The notes beneath the pieces are model-generated. The model worked only from the letters and a program-made list of their open reading frames with translations. It made no database searches and was not told the origin of the DNA. 64,000 bases of DNA from Mesorhizobium waimense (GTDB taxonomy: Bacteria; Pseudomonadota; Alphaproteobacteria; Rhizobiales; Rhizobiaceae): positions 124,001 to 188,000 of the forward strand of contig NZ_QZWZ01000011.1 in the NCBI RefSeq assembly GCF_003601975.1, read 5' to 3'. How positions within the stretch are numbered: position 1 is the first letter of the stretch; every line of letters starts with the position of its first letter. Made by a program: the position numbers and the translations under genes. Of the stretch, positions 9,035 to 19,914 are shown piece by piece.

Positions 9035-10831
9035 ATGCCGATCTACAGGGCGCCGGTCCAGGACACGCTGTTCGTTCTCAACGACGTGCTGGGCTACCAG
9101 CGCTATTCCAATCTTCCCGGGTTTTCAGACGCGACGCCCGACGTGGTCGAGGCGATCCTCGCCGAGGGCGCCAAGCTCGCCGAAAATGTGATGCACCCGC
9201 TGAACCGTGTCGGCGACATGGAAGGCTGCGTGCGCCATGACGACGGCTCGGTGACGACGCCGAAAGGTTTCAAGCAAGCCTTCGATCAGTATCGCGAGGG
9301 CGGCTGGATGGGGTTGGCCGCGCCGGTCGAGTTCGGCGGCCAGGGCCTTCCCTATGCGGTGCATACCGCGGTTGCCGAATATATGGTCTCCGCCAATATG
9401 GCGCTGATGATGTATCCCGGCCTGACGCAAGGGGCGATCGCGGCCATCATCACCCATGGCACCGACGAGCAGAAGGCGACATGGCTGCCGAAGCTGGTCG
9501 AGGGCGCCTGGACCGGCACCATGAACCTGACCGAGCCACATTGCGGCACCGATCTCGGTCTGCTGCGCACCAAGGCCGTGCCGAATGGCAACGGCACCTA
9601 CAAGATTTCCGGCCAGAAGATCTTTATCTCGGCCGGCGAGCACGACATGGCGGGCAACATCGTCCATCTCGTGCTGGCCCGCATCGAAGGCGCGCCGGAG
9701 GGGGTAAAGGGCATTTCGCTGTTCATCGTGCCGAAGCTCAAGCTCGATGCGTCGGGCAATCCCGGCGAGAAGAACACGCTCTCCTGCGGCTCGATCGAGG
9801 AGAAGATGGGCATCCACGGCAATTCGACCTGCGTCATGAATTATGACGAGGCGGAAGGCACGTTGCTCGGCGAGGCCAATGGCGGCCTGAAGGCCATGTT
9901 CACGATGATGAACGAGGCGCGTCTCGGCGTCGGCCTGCAAGGGCTTTCGCTGTCGGAGATCGCCTACCAGAACGCCGTGTCCTATGCCAAGGACCGCCTG
10001 CAGGGCCGTTCGCTGTCTGGCGCCAAGGCGCCGGACAAGAAGGCCGACCCGATCATCGTCCATCCCGATATCCGCCGCTCGCTGATGACCATGAAGGCCT
10101 TCAACGAAGCCGGCCGCGCGCTGGCGCTGTGGACGGCGATCAAGTCCGACATCGCCCACCGCTCCGGCGACGACAAGGATCGCCAGTCGGCGGACGATTA
10201 CACCAGCCTGCTGACGCCGGTGGTCAAGGGCGTACTCACCGACAAGGGCTTCGACCATGCCGTCATGGCGCAGCAGGTGTTCGGCGGCCACGGCTATATC
10301 GAAGAGCATGGCATGAGCCAGTTCGTGCGCGATGCCCGCATCGCCATGATCTATGAAGGCGCCAATGGCATCCAGGCGCTCGACCTCGTCGGCCGCAAGC
10401 TCGCCCTGAACGGCGGCCGCGCCGTGCAGGCCTTCTTCAAGGAAGTCGGCGAGTTCTGCGAGGAGAACCGCGCTGAGGAGAAGATGGCGCCCTTCACCAA
10501 GGCGCTGAAGAAGGGCCTCAACGATCTGCAGGCGGCGACCATGTGGCTGGTGCAGAACGGCATGGCCAGGCCCGACAATGCCGGTGCCGCCTCGACCGAC
10601 TACATGCATCTCTTCGGCCTGGTGGCGCTGGGCTACATGTGGGCGCAGATGGCCAAGGCGGCCGGGGTGAAACTGGCTGACGGCGCCAACGGTTCGGCGT
10701 CCTTCTACGACAACAAGCTGGTGACAGCGCGCTTCTTCATGGAGCGGATCATGCCGGAGACCTCGGCACATCTCGCCCGCATTTCCAGTGGCGCGGACAC
10801 GCTAATGGCGCTGCCGGCGGAAGCGTTCTAG
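9035..10831 (+). CDS. Acyl-CoA dehydrogenase, long form (DmdC-like)
   Basis: A 598-residue FAD flavoenzyme of the acyl-CoA dehydrogenase superfamily. It oxidises acyl-CoA to 2-enoyl-CoA and passes electrons to ETF. The N-terminal extension ([13 protein letters not shown]...) and the extra C-terminal domain are those of the ~600-residue subgroup that includes DmdC (methylmercaptopropionyl-CoA dehydrogenase). The central motif [13 protein letters not shown] (near residue 167) binds FAD/substrate. The ATG at 9035 follows GGTGGAGGAA. The frame is open from 8891, but that stretch overlaps the operator. It is the first gene of a five-gene beta-oxidation operon. The true substrate is uncertain. Confidence 0.9.
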   Translation: MPIYRAPVQDTLFVLNDVLGYQRYSNLPGFSDATPDVVEAILAEGAKLAENVMHPLNRVGDMEGCVRHDDGSVTTPKGFKQAFDQYREGGWMGLAAPVEFGGQGLPYAVHTAVAEYMVSANMALMMYPGLTQGAIAAIITHGTDEQKATWLPKLVEGAWTGTMNLTEPHCGTDLGLLRTKAVPNGNGTYKISGQKIFISAGEHDMAGNIVHLVLARIEGAPEGVKGISLFIVPKLKLDASGNPGEKNTLSCGSIEEKMGIHGNSTCVMNYDEAEGTLLGEANGGLKAMFTMMNEARLGVGLQGLSLSEIAYQNAVSYAKDRLQGRSLSGAKAPDKKADPIIVHPDIRRSLMTMKAFNEAGRALALWTAIKSDIAHRSGDDKDRQSADDYTSLLTPVVKGVLTDKGFDHAVMAQQVFGGHGYIEEHGMSQFVRDARIAMIYEGANGIQALDLVGRKLALNGGRAVQAFFKEVGEFCEENRAEEKMAPFTKALKKGLNDLQAATMWLVQNGMARPDNAGAASTDYMHLFGLVALGYMWAQMAKAAGVKLADGANGSASFYDNKLVTARFFMERIMPETSAHLARISSGADTLMALPAEAF

Positions 10832-10883
10832 GTTTGGCGGGCCGGTACAGCCGGCCCACAATTGTCGGAACGCGGAGGAAATC

Positions 10884-12056
10884 GTGGCGACAAATCCAGC
10901 CGAAGTTCTTGGCCTGCCGAAGCCCGCCTGGGCGGCGGACGAGGTCGGCATGCTCTACGATATGGCGCACCGCTTCATGTCGGAAGAGATCGCGCCGCGC
11001 TACGACGAGTTCGAGAAGAACGAGATGGTCGACCGCGAGAGCTGGCTGAAGGCAGGTGCGGCCGGTCTGCTCTGCGCCTCGATGCCGGAGGAATATGGTG
11101 GCTCCGGCGGCACCTTCGCGCATGAGAGCGCCATCATCGAGGCGATCGGCCATGTCGGCGTCGACGGTTTCGGTATCGGCCTGCACAATTCGATCGTCGC
11201 CCCCTACATCCTCCACTACGGCTCGGAGGAGCAGAAGAAGAAGTGGCTGCCGAAGCTGGCGACCGGCGAGTTGATCGGCGCCATCGCCATGACCGAGCCG
11301 GGCGCCGGCTCGGACCTGCAGGGCGTCAAGACGCGCGCCGAAAAGGACGGCAACCAGTACAGGATCAACGGTTCGAAGACCTTCATCACCAACGGCCAGC
11401 TCGCCAACTTCGTCATCGTCGTCACCAAGACCGATCCGGCCAAGGGCGCCAAGGGCACCTCGCTGATCGTCGTCGAGACCGACGAGGTCGATGGCTTCGA
11501 GCGCGGCCGCAACCTCGACAAGATCGGGCTCAAGGCCAACGACACGTCGGAGCTGTTCTTCAACGACATGCGCGTGCCGACCTCCAACCTGCTCGGCCAT
11601 GAGGAAGGGCAAGGCTTCATCCAACTGATGCAGCAATTGCCGCAGGAGCGGCTGCAGATCGGCACCGGGGCGATCGCCATGATCGAGCGCGCGCTGACGC
11701 TGACCATCGACTACGTCAAGGAGCGCAAGGCCTTCGGCAAGGCCATCATCGACTTTCAGAACACTCAGTTCAAGCTGGCCGAGCTGAAGACAGAGGCGAC
11801 CATCGGCCGAGTCTTCTACAATGACTGTGTTGCCCGTCACGTCGCCGGCGGCCTCGATCCGGTGACCGCCTCGATGGCCAAATACTGGCTCTCCGACCTG
11901 CAGGGCAAAGTCGTCGACGAATGCCTTCAATTGCATGGCGGCTATGGCTACATGAATGAATATCCGATCGCCCGCATGTACCGCGACGCCCGCGTCCAGC
12001 GCATCTACGGCGGCACCAACGAGATCATGAAATTGCTGATCGGACGCTCTCTCTGA
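10884..12056 (+). CDS. Acyl-CoA dehydrogenase
   Basis: A 390-residue standard-length acyl-CoA dehydrogenase. It shows the conserved AMTEPGAGSDLQG motif near residue 137, a second motif ITNGQ, and the C-terminal LQLHGGYGYMNEYPI and YGGTNEIMK signatures. The catalytic base region precedes the latter. The GTG start at 10884 has CGGAGGAA upstream. It lies 52 bp after the long-form dehydrogenase, so the operon encodes two dehydrogenases, probably with different chain-length preference. Confidence 0.92.
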   Translation: MATNPAEVLGLPKPAWAADEVGMLYDMAHRFMSEEIAPRYDEFEKNEMVDRESWLKAGAAGLLCASMPEEYGGSGGTFAHESAIIEAIGHVGVDGFGIGLHNSIVAPYILHYGSEEQKKKWLPKLATGELIGAIAMTEPGAGSDLQGVKTRAEKDGNQYRINGSKTFITNGQLANFVIVVTKTDPAKGAKGTSLIVVETDEVDGFERGRNLDKIGLKANDTSELFFNDMRVPTSNLLGHEEGQGFIQLMQQLPQERLQIGTGAIAMIERALTLTIDYVKERKAFGKAIIDFQNTQFKLAELKTEATIGRVFYNDCVARHVAGGLDPVTASMAKYWLSDLQGKVVDECLQLHGGYGYMNEYPIARMYRDARVQRIYGGTNEIMKLLIGRSL

Positions 12057-12087
12057 GCAGCTTTCAGCGAACCCAAGGAGCATGAAA

Positions 12088-13296
12088 ATGGCCGAAGCTT
12101 ATGTCTACGATGCCGTGCGCACGCCGCGCGGCAAGGGCAAGAAGGATGGCTCGCTGCACGAAGTGCCGGCGGTAAGACTCGGCGCCAAGGTGCTGGAGGC
12201 GCTGCGCGACCGCAACGGGCTCGACACCGGCGCTGTCGACGACATCATCTTCGGTTGCGTCGATCCGGTCGGCGAGGCGGGTTCCGTTATTCCGCGTGCC
12301 GCCGCTTTCGAGGCCGGCTACGACACCAAGGCACCTGGCATGCAGATCTCGCGTTTCTGCGCTTCCGGTCTCGACGCCATCAATTTCGGCGCCGCCAAGA
12401 TCGCGCAGGGCGCCGACGAGATCGTCATTGCCGGCGGCGTCGAATCGATGTCGCGCGTCGGCATGGGCGCCTCCGGTGGTGCTTGGTTCATGGATCCTTC
12501 CGTCGGCCTGCCGGGCTGGTTCGTGCCGCAAGGCATCTCGGCCGACCTGATCGCCACCAAATACGGCTTTTCACGTGACGACGTCGACGCCTATGCGGTC
12601 GAGAGCCAGAAGCGCGCCGCCAAATCCTGGGCCGACGGCCGCTTCAAGAATTCGGTGATCCCGATCAAGGACCAGAACGGGCTCACCATCCTCGACCATG
12701 ACGAGCACATGCGACCCTCGACCGACATGCAGTCGCTGGCCTCGCTCAACCCGTCCTTCGTTATGCCAGGCGAGATGGGCGGCTTTGACGCCGTCGCGGT
12801 GCAGAAGCACCCCGAGGTCGAAGAGGTCAACCACGTCCACCATGCCGGCAATTCGTCCGGCATCGTCGACGGCGCCGCTGCGGTGCTGCTTGGCTCCAGG
12901 AAGGCCGGCAAGACGATGGGGCTGAAGCCGCGCGCGCGCATCCGCGCCTTCGCCAACATCGGCTCCGAGCCGGTGCTGATGCTGACCGGCCCGGTCGACG
13001 TCACCGAGAAGCTTTTGCAGCGCGCCAAGATGAAGCTGTCGGACATCGACCTGTTCGAGCTCAACGAGGCCTTCGCCTCGGTGGTGCTGCGCTACATGCA
13101 GGCCTTCGACATCTCGCACGACAAGATCAACGTCAATGGTGGCGCGATCGCCATGGGCCATCCGCTCGGTGCCACCGGCGCGATGATCTTCGGCACCGTG
13201 CTGGACGAGCTGGAGCGCCGCGACCTCAACACCGCGCTGGTGACGCTGTGCATCGGCGCCGGCATGGGCACCGCAACCATCATCGAACGCGTCTGA
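12088..13296 (+). CDS. Acetyl-CoA C-acyltransferase (thiolase)
   Basis: A 402-residue thiolase. The nucleophile Cys91 is in RFCASGLDA, the conserved His is in [16 protein letters not shown], and the second Cys is in LCIGAGMG near the end. It catalyses the last, thiolytic step of beta-oxidation and would work with the downstream multifunctional protein as a FadA/FadI-like partner. The ATG at 12088 has AAGGAG seven bases upstream; the ATG at 12082 has the same motif only one base away and is less likely. Confidence 0.93.
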   Translation: MAEAYVYDAVRTPRGKGKKDGSLHEVPAVRLGAKVLEALRDRNGLDTGAVDDIIFGCVDPVGEAGSVIPRAAAFEAGYDTKAPGMQISRFCASGLDAINFGAAKIAQGADEIVIAGGVESMSRVGMGASGGAWFMDPSVGLPGWFVPQGISADLIATKYGFSRDDVDAYAVESQKRAAKSWADGRFKNSVIPIKDQNGLTILDHDEHMRPSTDMQSLASLNPSFVMPGEMGGFDAVAVQKHPEVEEVNHVHHAGNSSGIVDGAAAVLLGSRKAGKTMGLKPRARIRAFANIGSEPVLMLTGPVDVTEKLLQRAKMKLSDIDLFELNEAFASVVLRYMQAFDISHDKINVNGGAIAMGHPLGATGAMIFGTVLDELERRDLNTALVTLCIGAGMGTATIIERV

Positions 13297-13319
13297 TTTT
13301 CGGCCGGAAGGAGAAAGAC

Positions 13320-15539
13320 ATGACCTACACAAACTTCACGGTTGACACCGACACCGACGGCATTGCCCTGGTCACCTGGGATATGCCCGATCGCTCGATG
13401 AACGTCTTCACCGAAGAGGTGATGAACGAACTCGACAGGATCATCGACCAGGTGGTGGCCGATGCCGGCATCAAGGGCGCGGTGATCACCTCGGGCAAGG
13501 ACAGCTTCTCGGGCGGCGCCGACCTGACCATGCTGCAGAAGATGCTGACGGTCTTTGCCAAGGAGAAGTCCAAGGATCCGGAGAAGGCGGCCAGGCTGCT
13601 GTTCGACAATGCCGGCCGCATGACCGGCCTGTTCCGCAAGCTGGAAATGTCGGGCAAACCCTGGGTGTCGGCGATCAACGGCACCTGCATGGGCGGCGCC
13701 TTCGAACTGTCGCTGGCCTGCCATGGCCGCGTCGCCGCTGACTCGGACAAGGTCAAGATGGCCCTACCGGAAGTCAAGGTGGGCATCTTCCCTGGCGCCG
13801 GCGGCACCCAGCGCGTGCCGCGGCTGACCGACCAGCAGCAAGCGCTACAGATGCTCACCACCGGCCAGACGCTGTCGCCGCAGAAGGCGAAGTCGATGGG
13901 CCTGATCCATGAGATCGCCGAACCCGAGAACCTTGTCGAGACCGCCAAGGCGATGATCAGGAACGGCCTGAAGGCCGTCCAGCCGTGGGACGAGAAGGGT
14001 TTCAAGCTGCCCGGCGGCCAGATCTACTCGCCGGCCGGCTTCAACCTGTGGCCGCCGGCCATCGCCATCCTGCGTCGCGAGACCTATGGCAATTATCCGG
14101 CCGCGGCTGCGATCCTGAAATGCGTCTATGAAGGCCTGCTGGTGCCTTTTGACACCGGCCTGCGCATCGAGCAGCGCTATTTCACCGAGGTCATGCAGAG
14201 CAAGGAAGCGGCGGCGATGATCCGCTCGCTGTTCGTGTCGCTGCAGGAGCTGAACAAGGGCGCCCGCCGCCCGGCCGCCGTGCCGGAGACGAAGTTCAAG
14301 AAGATCGGCATTCTCGGCGCTGGCTTCATGGGCGCCGGCATTGCCTATGTCACCGCCAAGGCCGGCATTCCCGTGGTGCTGCTCGACCGCGACATGGAGT
14401 CCGCTGCCAAGGGCAAGGCGCATTCCGAGAGCCTGGTGTCGGACCAGGTGAAGAAGGGCCGGGCCAAGCCCGAGGAGAAGGACAAGCTCCTGTCGCTGAT
14501 CACACCGACAGCCGACTATGCCGACCTCGCCGGCTGCGACCTCGTGGTCGAGGCAGTCTTTGAGGATTCGGCCGTCAAGAAGGCCGCCACCGAACAGGCG
14601 GAAGCCGTGCTGAAGCCGGTGGCGATCTTCGCTTCGAACACTTCGACCATCCCGATCACCGCGCTGGCCAAGAATTCGGCCCGGGCGAAGAATTTCATCG
14701 GCATCCACTTCTTCTCGCCGGTCGACAAGATGATGCTGGTCGAGATCATCCTCGGCAAGAAGACCGGCGACAAGGCTTTGGCCACCGCGATCGACTTCGT
14801 GCGCGCCATCAAGAAGACGCCGATTGTCGTCAACGACACGCGCGGCTTCTACGTCAACCGCTGCGTGCTGCGCTACATGTCGGAAGCCTACAAGATGCTG
14901 ATCGAGGGCGTCCCGGCGCCGATGATCGAGAACGCGGCAAAGGCCGCCGGCATGCCGGTCGGCCCCCTGGCGCTGACCGACGAAACGGCGATCGACCTTG
15001 CCCAGAAGATCATGAAGCAGACCATCAGGGATCTCGGCGACAAGGCGGTCGACCCCAAGCAGATGGCACTGATCAACACGCTGGTCGACACCCATGGCCG
15101 CGCCGGCCGCAAGAACGGCAAGGGCTTCTACGACTATCCGGCGAAGCCGGCCAAGAAGAAGCTGTGGCCTGGCCTTAAGGACCTCTTCCCGCAACTCAGG
15201 CCGGAAAAGGTCGATTATGAGGAGCTGCAGCAGCGCCTGCTGGTCACCATCGCCCTGGAGGCCGCAAGGGTGATGGAGGAGGGCATCGTCACCGATCCGC
15301 GCGAGGCCGATGTCGGCTCGATCCTCGCCTTCGGCTTCGCGCCCTTCACTGGCGGCGCGCTGTCCTACATCGACGGCATCGGCGCCAAGCAGTTCGTCAA
15401 GATCGCCAAGGGGCTGCAGAAGAAATACGGCGCCGAGTTCAAGGCGCCCAAGCTGCTGCTCGACATGGCCGAGAAGGGCGAGACCTTCTACGGGCGTTTC
15501 GACCCCTATGCCAAGGGCGAGGTGAAGAAGGCCGCCTGA
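13320..15539 (+). CDS. Multifunctional enoyl-CoA hydratase / 3-hydroxyacyl-CoA dehydrogenase (FadB/FadJ-like)
   Basis: A 739-residue protein. Residues 1-~260 form a crotonase domain in which both hydratase glutamates are kept ([12 protein letters not shown] and ALPEVKVG). From about 325 comes the 3-hydroxyacyl-CoA dehydrogenase NAD domain ([15 protein letters not shown]), then [18 protein letters not shown] and two C-terminal dehydrogenase domains. It carries out the hydration and the second oxidation of beta-oxidation. GGAAGGAGAAAG precedes the start. It lies 23 bp after the thiolase gene. Confidence 0.93.
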   Translation: MTYTNFTVDTDTDGIALVTWDMPDRSMNVFTEEVMNELDRIIDQVVADAGIKGAVITSGKDSFSGGADLTMLQKMLTVFAKEKSKDPEKAARLLFDNAGRMTGLFRKLEMSGKPWVSAINGTCMGGAFELSLACHGRVAADSDKVKMALPEVKVGIFPGAGGTQRVPRLTDQQQALQMLTTGQTLSPQKAKSMGLIHEIAEPENLVETAKAMIRNGLKAVQPWDEKGFKLPGGQIYSPAGFNLWPPAIAILRRETYGNYPAAAAILKCVYEGLLVPFDTGLRIEQRYFTEVMQSKEAAAMIRSLFVSLQELNKGARRPAAVPETKFKKIGILGAGFMGAGIAYVTAKAGIPVVLLDRDMESAAKGKAHSESLVSDQVKKGRAKPEEKDKLLSLITPTADYADLAGCDLVVEAVFEDSAVKKAATEQAEAVLKPVAIFASNTSTIPITALAKNSARAKNFIGIHFFSPVDKMMLVEIILGKKTGDKALATAIDFVRAIKKTPIVVNDTRGFYVNRCVLRYMSEAYKMLIEGVPAPMIENAAKAAGMPVGPLALTDETAIDLAQKIMKQTIRDLGDKAVDPKQMALINTLVDTHGRAGRKNGKGFYDYPAKPAKKKLWPGLKDLFPQLRPEKVDYEELQQRLLVTIALEAARVMEEGIVTDPREADVGSILAFGFAPFTGGALSYIDGIGAKQFVKIAKGLQKKYGAEFKAPKLLLDMAEKGETFYGRFDPYAKGEVKKAA

Positions 15540-15548
15540 TCCGCGGAT

Positions 15549-16094
15549 ATGTATGTCTGGGCGCGTATGGCGCGCATGATGGCCACGGCGTCTCGCCGTG
15601 GCCCTTACCAGTTGGGCGGCGAGAGTCGGTTGGCGTTTCGCTGCCTGCCGACCGACATCGACTTCAACAGCCATCTCAACAATGCGCGCTACATGATGCT
15701 GGCCGACCTCGGCCGCATCGACATATTCCTGCGCGCCGGCCTGATCGCACTGGCGCGCAAGAATGGCTGGGCGCCGATGATCGGCGGGCTGCAATCGACC
15801 TATGTACGCGAGATCCGGTTGTGGCGGCACTTCGAAGTGGTGTCCTCGATCGAGACTTGGGAAGGCACCCAGGTCATTGGCAAGCACCGTTTCGTGCTCG
15901 ACAATGGCGAAACGGCTGCGCTGATCATGACCACGGGCGGCGTTTACGATCGTCGCGGTCGCCGCTTTCTCGACATTGACGAGGTTGTGGCTGCGCTTGG
16001 CCGTTCTGCTCAACCACGCCCACCCAGCGAGGCCGAGCGGATGTTCATGGCCTCCCATCAGGGCCTGCGCGGCCTGGCCAAGGGACCGGCCTGA
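15549..16094 (+). CDS. Acyl-CoA thioesterase (hot-dog fold, 4HBT family)
   Basis: A 181-residue hot-dog-fold protein. The motif TDIDFNSHLNNARYMMLADLG carries the aspartate/asparagine arrangement of 4-hydroxybenzoyl-CoA-type thioesterases (D-x-x-x-H-x-N-N). It hydrolyses acyl-CoA esters; the specificity is unknown. It follows the multifunctional enzyme by 9 bp and closes the operon. The start is not well marked by a ribosome-binding site, and the homologous core begins only around residue 25, so an internal start is possible. Confidence 0.82.
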   Translation: MYVWARMARMMATASRRGPYQLGGESRLAFRCLPTDIDFNSHLNNARYMMLADLGRIDIFLRAGLIALARKNGWAPMIGGLQSTYVREIRLWRHFEVVSSIETWEGTQVIGKHRFVLDNGETAALIMTTGGVYDRRGRRFLDIDEVVAALGRSAQPRPPSEAERMFMASHQGLRGLAKGPA

Positions 16095-16229
16095 TCAGGC
16101 TGGCCGCGCGTGCCGCGAGCCCGCGCGGCGCTGCCGCTTTGTTGATGATCCGCCACCTCGCGGGTGGACAATCGAGCGGTTGCGGACTAGAAAGGAAAGG
16201 TATTTTTTCCTGTTCCGGAGGAGAGCAAA

Positions 16230-16874
16230 GTGCTCTCGCATGACCGCGTCTGGGCTGCCATCGATGCTCTCGCCGAGCGCTATTCGCTGTCGGCCTCGGG
16301 CCTGGCAAGGCGCGCGGGGCTCGATTCGACCGCCTTCAACAAATCCAAGCGGCTGTCCTCGGATGGGCGCCCGCGCTGGCCCTCGACCGAATCGCTGGCC
16401 AAGATCATCGAGGCGACGGGTGCTTCGCTCGACGAATTCACCGGTCTGGTCGAAGGTCGCGACAAGACCGGCCTCGCGCCGGCGCAGCGGTCTTCGGTGC
16501 CGCTGCTCGGCTTCGCCCAGGCCGGCGCCGGCGGCTTCTTCGACGATGCCGGCTTTCCAGCGGGCCAGGGCTGGGATCTGGTCGAGCTGCCTGCCCAAGC
16601 GACCGAAACCTCCTATGCGCTGCAGATCCAGGGCGATTCCATGCTGCCGCTTTACCGAAATGGCGATGTGCTGATCGTCGAGCCGGGCGCCGCCACCCGC
16701 AAGGGCGACCGTGTCGTCGTCAAGACCAATGCCGGCGAGGTGATGGCCAAGGTGCTGGATCGCCAAACGGCGAAGTCGATCGTGCTGATCTCGCTCAATC
16801 CCGAGCATCCGGATCGCGATATCCCGATGCGCGACGTCGAATGGGTGGCGCGGATCGTCTGGGCTAGCCAGTAG
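16230..16874 (+). CDS. HTH regulator with S24 (LexA-like) peptidase domain
   Basis: A 214-residue protein. An N-terminal HTH (residues 5-75) is followed by a LexA/CI-type S24 domain. The Ser/Lys dyad is recognisable as Ser137 (QGDSMLPLYRNGD) and Lys174 (GEVMAK). An Ala-Gly pair that could be a self-cleavage site is at residues 98-99 (FAQAGAGG). The GTG start at 16230 has CGGAGGAGA upstream. It probably represses genes until RecA-stimulated or other autocleavage. The following gene starts directly after its stop codon, so the two are cotranscribed. Confidence 0.85.
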   Translation: MLSHDRVWAAIDALAERYSLSASGLARRAGLDSTAFNKSKRLSSDGRPRWPSTESLAKIIEATGASLDEFTGLVEGRDKTGLAPAQRSSVPLLGFAQAGAGGFFDDAGFPAGQGWDLVELPAQATETSYALQIQGDSMLPLYRNGDVLIVEPGAATRKGDRVVVKTNAGEVMAKVLDRQTAKSIVLISLNPEHPDRDIPMRDVEWVARIVWASQ

Positions 16875-17720
16875 GTGCGGCTGTTCCACCTCGCCATAGC
16901 CGCCCTGGCGGTCCCGGCGATGGCGGCCCTGGTCGTCACCGGCGGCCGTACCGTGCAGCGTGGCGAAGGCAGCGGCACCGTCACAGTCGATCAGATACAA
17001 GCGGACGACGACGCCGCGCCTCAAGAGCCGGCCACCTCGGCCATTCCCGGGCCGCAGCCGATAAAGCCGGCACCCCATTCCAGGTCGATCGATCCCGAAA
17101 CGGTGGCGCCGCCGCCGCTCACCCCCGAAGAGCTTCAGCGGGTCGAGCCGCGCGCGCCGTTGAGCGACCTTGCGCTGGCCGGCCCGCCCAAGCCGCCCAA
17201 GCTGAAAATGCCCGACGACTGGAACGGCACAAAGCTGTTCCAGCCGGTGGCGTCAGCCGCCGGCGTGATCGAGGCGAAGGGCTATTCGGTGGCACTTTCG
17301 GGTGTCGATGTCGTCAGGCAGGACGAGACCTGCACCGATGACGGCAAGGACTGGGCCTGCGGCATCCGGGCGCGCACGGCGTTCCGGGCCTTCCTGCGCG
17401 GCCGGGCGGTGGTTTGCACGGTGCCGCCCGAGAGCGGCCGCGACCTGATCACCGCGGAATGCCGCATAGGCAAGCAGGATGTGGGGCAATGGCTGGTCGA
17501 GAACGGCTGGGCCCGAGCCGCTGAGGGCGGCCCCTATGCCGAGGCCGGCGAGAAGGCGCGCGCGGCAAAAAAGGGCATTTACGGAGCTGCGCCGATCCTT
17601 TCCGGCCTGCCGCCGGTTCCGCCGGCGCCGAACCCCGCGCCCCAGGCGCCGGGCTCGATACTGCAGGAAGAGGACGGTGTTCTTACGCCGCCAGCTGACC
17701 AGCCAGCGCCCGCTCAATGA
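16875..17720 (+). CDS. Secreted SNase-like (thermonuclease family) protein
   Basis: A 281-residue protein with an N-terminal hydrophobic signal/anchor ([18 protein letters not shown]). A Pro-rich linker (to about residue 110) leads to a staphylococcal-nuclease-like OB domain (about 125-235; [11 protein letters not shown]..., [13 protein letters not shown]). The usual GxDAPE and active-site arginine pattern is only partly kept, so nuclease activity is doubtful. The GTG start directly abuts the TAG of the S24 regulator gene. The 3' end overlaps the convergent lysyl-tRNA synthetase gene by 38 bp. Confidence 0.75.
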   Translation: MRLFHLAIAALAVPAMAALVVTGGRTVQRGEGSGTVTVDQIQADDDAAPQEPATSAIPGPQPIKPAPHSRSIDPETVAPPPLTPEELQRVEPRAPLSDLALAGPPKPPKLKMPDDWNGTKLFQPVASAAGVIEAKGYSVALSGVDVVRQDETCTDDGKDWACGIRARTAFRAFLRGRAVVCTVPPESGRDLITAECRIGKQDVGQWLVENGWARAAEGGPYAEAGEKARAAKKGIYGAAPILSGLPPVPPAPNPAPQAPGSILQEEDGVLTPPADQPAPAQ

Positions 17721-19332
17721 GCACGCGCGTCTCGGCAATGCCGTAGAGCGCGGCGAAGGAGCCGAAGCGCGGCCCGCGCTCCTGGCCGATCAGCACCTGG
17801 TAGATCATCTGGAAGAAGGCAACGGAAACGCCGGGACCACCTTCCGGGCTCTGCTTGGAATGGTCCTGGTAGCGCTCGATCCGGCGCGCGACGTTGAGCG
17901 CGGCGTTCTGGATCGCCTCGCCATCGGCGCCGGACGGCAGCGCCGCCAGCGCCTCCGAAAGTTTGCCCAGCGCCTCGCGCTCGACCGCGTCGGCGGCCCG
18001 GTAGATCTTGGCCGGCTTGACGAAATCGTCGAAGTAGCGGATCGCATAGCCCGTCAGCCTGTCGAGTTCGGGATGCGTCTTGGGGGTCACGCCCGGCGCG
18101 TGGCGCGAGATGAAGCCCCACAGCACGTCCTTGTTCTGGGCGTTGGAGGCGCTGACCAGATTGAGCAGCAGCGAGAACGGCACTGGTAGGTCGATTGCCG
18201 GCGGGTTGCCGTCATGCATGTGCCAGGCCGGGTTGCCCAGCCGCTCCTTCCAGTCCTGCCGGGGATAGGCGGCGAGGAAAGTGTAGTACTCATCCACGGC
18301 CCGCGGGATGACATCGAAATAGAGTTTCTTGGCCTGCCGCGGCCGCTGGTACATGTAAAGCCCGAGGCTTTCCGTCGGCGCATAGGCCAGCCACTGATCG
18401 ATGGTGATGCCGTTGCCCTTCGACTTCGAGATCTTCTGGCCGTTCTCATCCAGGAACAGTTCGTAGACGAAATGCTCCGGCGCCCGTCCGCCCAGAATGT
18501 TGCAGATGCGGTCGTAGACCACCGCATTCGTCTGGTGGTCCTTGCCGAACATCTCGAAATCGACGCCGAGGGCCGCCCAGCGCATGCCGAAGTCGGGCTT
18601 CCATTGCAGCTTCACATTGCCGCCCCTGATCGACAGCGTGGTTTCGGTGCCCTCGTCGTCGAAGGTGATGGTGCCCGCCTTGGCGTCGACATGCTTCATC
18701 GGCACGTAAAGCACGCGGCCGCTCTTCGGCGAGATCGGCAGGAACGGGCTGTAGGTAGCCTGGCGCTCCGGCCCGAGCGTCGGCAGCATCACCGCCATGA
18801 TCTCGTCATAGCGTTCGGCCGCGCGCAGCAGCACCGCGTCGAAACGGCCGGCCTTGTAATATTGCGTCGCGCTGGCGAACTCGTAGTCGAATCCGAACGT
18901 GTCGAGGAAGCGGCAAAGCATCACATTGTTGTGGTCGGCGAAGCTCGCATAGTCGCCGCCAAACGGATTGGGCACCGACGACAGCGGCATATGCAGATAA
19001 GGCTCGAGTGCTGCGCGATCCGGCACGCTGTCGGGGATCTTGCGCATGCCGTCCATGTCGTCGGAGAAGCACAAGAGCTTGGTCTTGACCGCGTCCCTGG
19101 TCAGCACGCGGAAGGCATGGCGCACCATCGAGGTGCGCGCGACCTCGCCAAAGGTGCCGATATGCGGCAGGCCCGACGGTCCGTAGCCGGTCTCGAACAG
19201 CACGGTCTCCGCAAAGTCCGTGTTCTTGTAGCGCTCGATGATCTTTTTGGCTTCCTCGAACGGCCAGGCCTTGCTTTCGGCCGCCGCCACGAGCATCTCG
19301 GGATTGAGATCGATGATGTTTGATCCCGCCAT
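17683..19332 (-). CDS. lysK: Lysyl-tRNA synthetase, class I
   Basis: A 549-residue class I LysRS, the archaeal/spirochaete/alphaproteobacterial type, unrelated to class II LysS. The HIGH-type motif is [12 protein letters not shown] at residues 52-63 and the KMSKS-type motif is KISKSKGNG near residue 300. It charges tRNA-Lys in the cytoplasm. It is transcribed towards the SNase-like gene, with a 38-bp overlap of the two 3' ends. Confidence 0.95.
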   Translation of the reverse strand: MAGSNIIDLNPEMLVAAAESKAWPFEEAKKIIERYKNTDFAETVLFETGYGPSGLPHIGTFGEVARTSMVRHAFRVLTRDAVKTKLLCFSDDMDGMRKIPDSVPDRAALEPYLHMPLSSVPNPFGGDYASFADHNNVMLCRFLDTFGFDYEFASATQYYKAGRFDAVLLRAAERYDEIMAVMLPTLGPERQATYSPFLPISPKSGRVLYVPMKHVDAKAGTITFDDEGTETTLSIRGGNVKLQWKPDFGMRWAALGVDFEMFGKDHQTNAVVYDRICNILGGRAPEHFVYELFLDENGQKISKSKGNGITIDQWLAYAPTESLGLYMYQRPRQAKKLYFDVIPRAVDEYYTFLAAYPRQDWKERLGNPAWHMHDGNPPAIDLPVPFSLLLNLVSASNAQNKDVLWGFISRHAPGVTPKTHPELDRLTGYAIRYFDDFVKPAKIYRAADAVEREALGKLSEALAALPSGADGEAIQNAALNVARRIERYQDHSKQSPEGGPGVSVAFFQMIYQVLIGQERGPRFGSFAALYGIAETRVLIERALAGQLAA

Positions 19333-19487
19333 GTCTTATGTGTCCACGTCGTGTGCCGGCTTCGCGGCAGGAAAGATTCAACCGGTCTCTAGGCGCGACT
19401 GGCCGGAGCGTCAACGATTGCGGCCGTTTTTCCTTGCGGCGCCCGCCTTGCGTTCCTACCTTCGGGCCGTTCTCAAGGAGTTCATGA

Positions 19488-19901
19488 ATGCCTTTGCTGA
19501 CGACGCATGAAGCCCTGATCTACCTAATGGTCATCACTTCGGCTTCCGACCGCGACATGACCGACGTCGAGCTGGCCCGCATCGGCGACGTCGTCCGCTC
19601 ATGGCCGGTGTTTCAGGATTTCAAGCACGACAGGCTGATCGGCGTCGCCCAAGCCTGCCAGAAGAGCCTGCACGACAAGGAAGGGCTGGAAGGCGTGCTC
19701 GCGCATGTTGCCGAGGCGCTGCCCGAGCGGCTGCGCGACACCGCCTACGCCGCCGCCTTCGAGGTCGCCGCAGTCGATCTCGAAATGCGCGTGGAGGAAG
19801 TGCGGGTGCTGCAACTCGTCCGCCTCAAGCTCGATCTCGACACGCTGACCGTCGCCGCAATCGCACGCGCCGCGAAGGCGCGCCTGCGTACCCTCACCTG
19901 A
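19488..19901 (+). CDS. TerB-family (tellurite resistance-like) protein
   Basis: A 137-residue all-helical protein resembling the TerB/DjlA N-terminal domain. The acidic stretch ASDRDMTDVELARIGDVV near residue 20 is where TerB proteins bind metal. No other ter genes are near, so a tellurite role is not supported; such stand-alone TerB proteins are common in Rhizobiales. AAGGAG lies seven bases before the ATG. It is divergent from the class I LysRS gene. Confidence 0.8.
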   Translation: MPLLTTHEALIYLMVITSASDRDMTDVELARIGDVVRSWPVFQDFKHDRLIGVAQACQKSLHDKEGLEGVLAHVAEALPERLRDTAYAAAFEVAAVDLEMRVEEVRVLQLVRLKLDLDTLTVAAIARAAKARLRTLT

Positions 19902-19914
19902 ATATCGGCAGTCC

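Noticed and set aside
13845..16058. 737-codon open frame on the minus strand
   Set aside because: It is fully antisense to the FadB-like and thioesterase genes, which have clear motifs and ribosome-binding sites.
19488..19901. Tellurite resistance function for the TerB-like gene
   Set aside because: No other ter genes are nearby, and TerB-fold proteins are widespread without tellurite roles.
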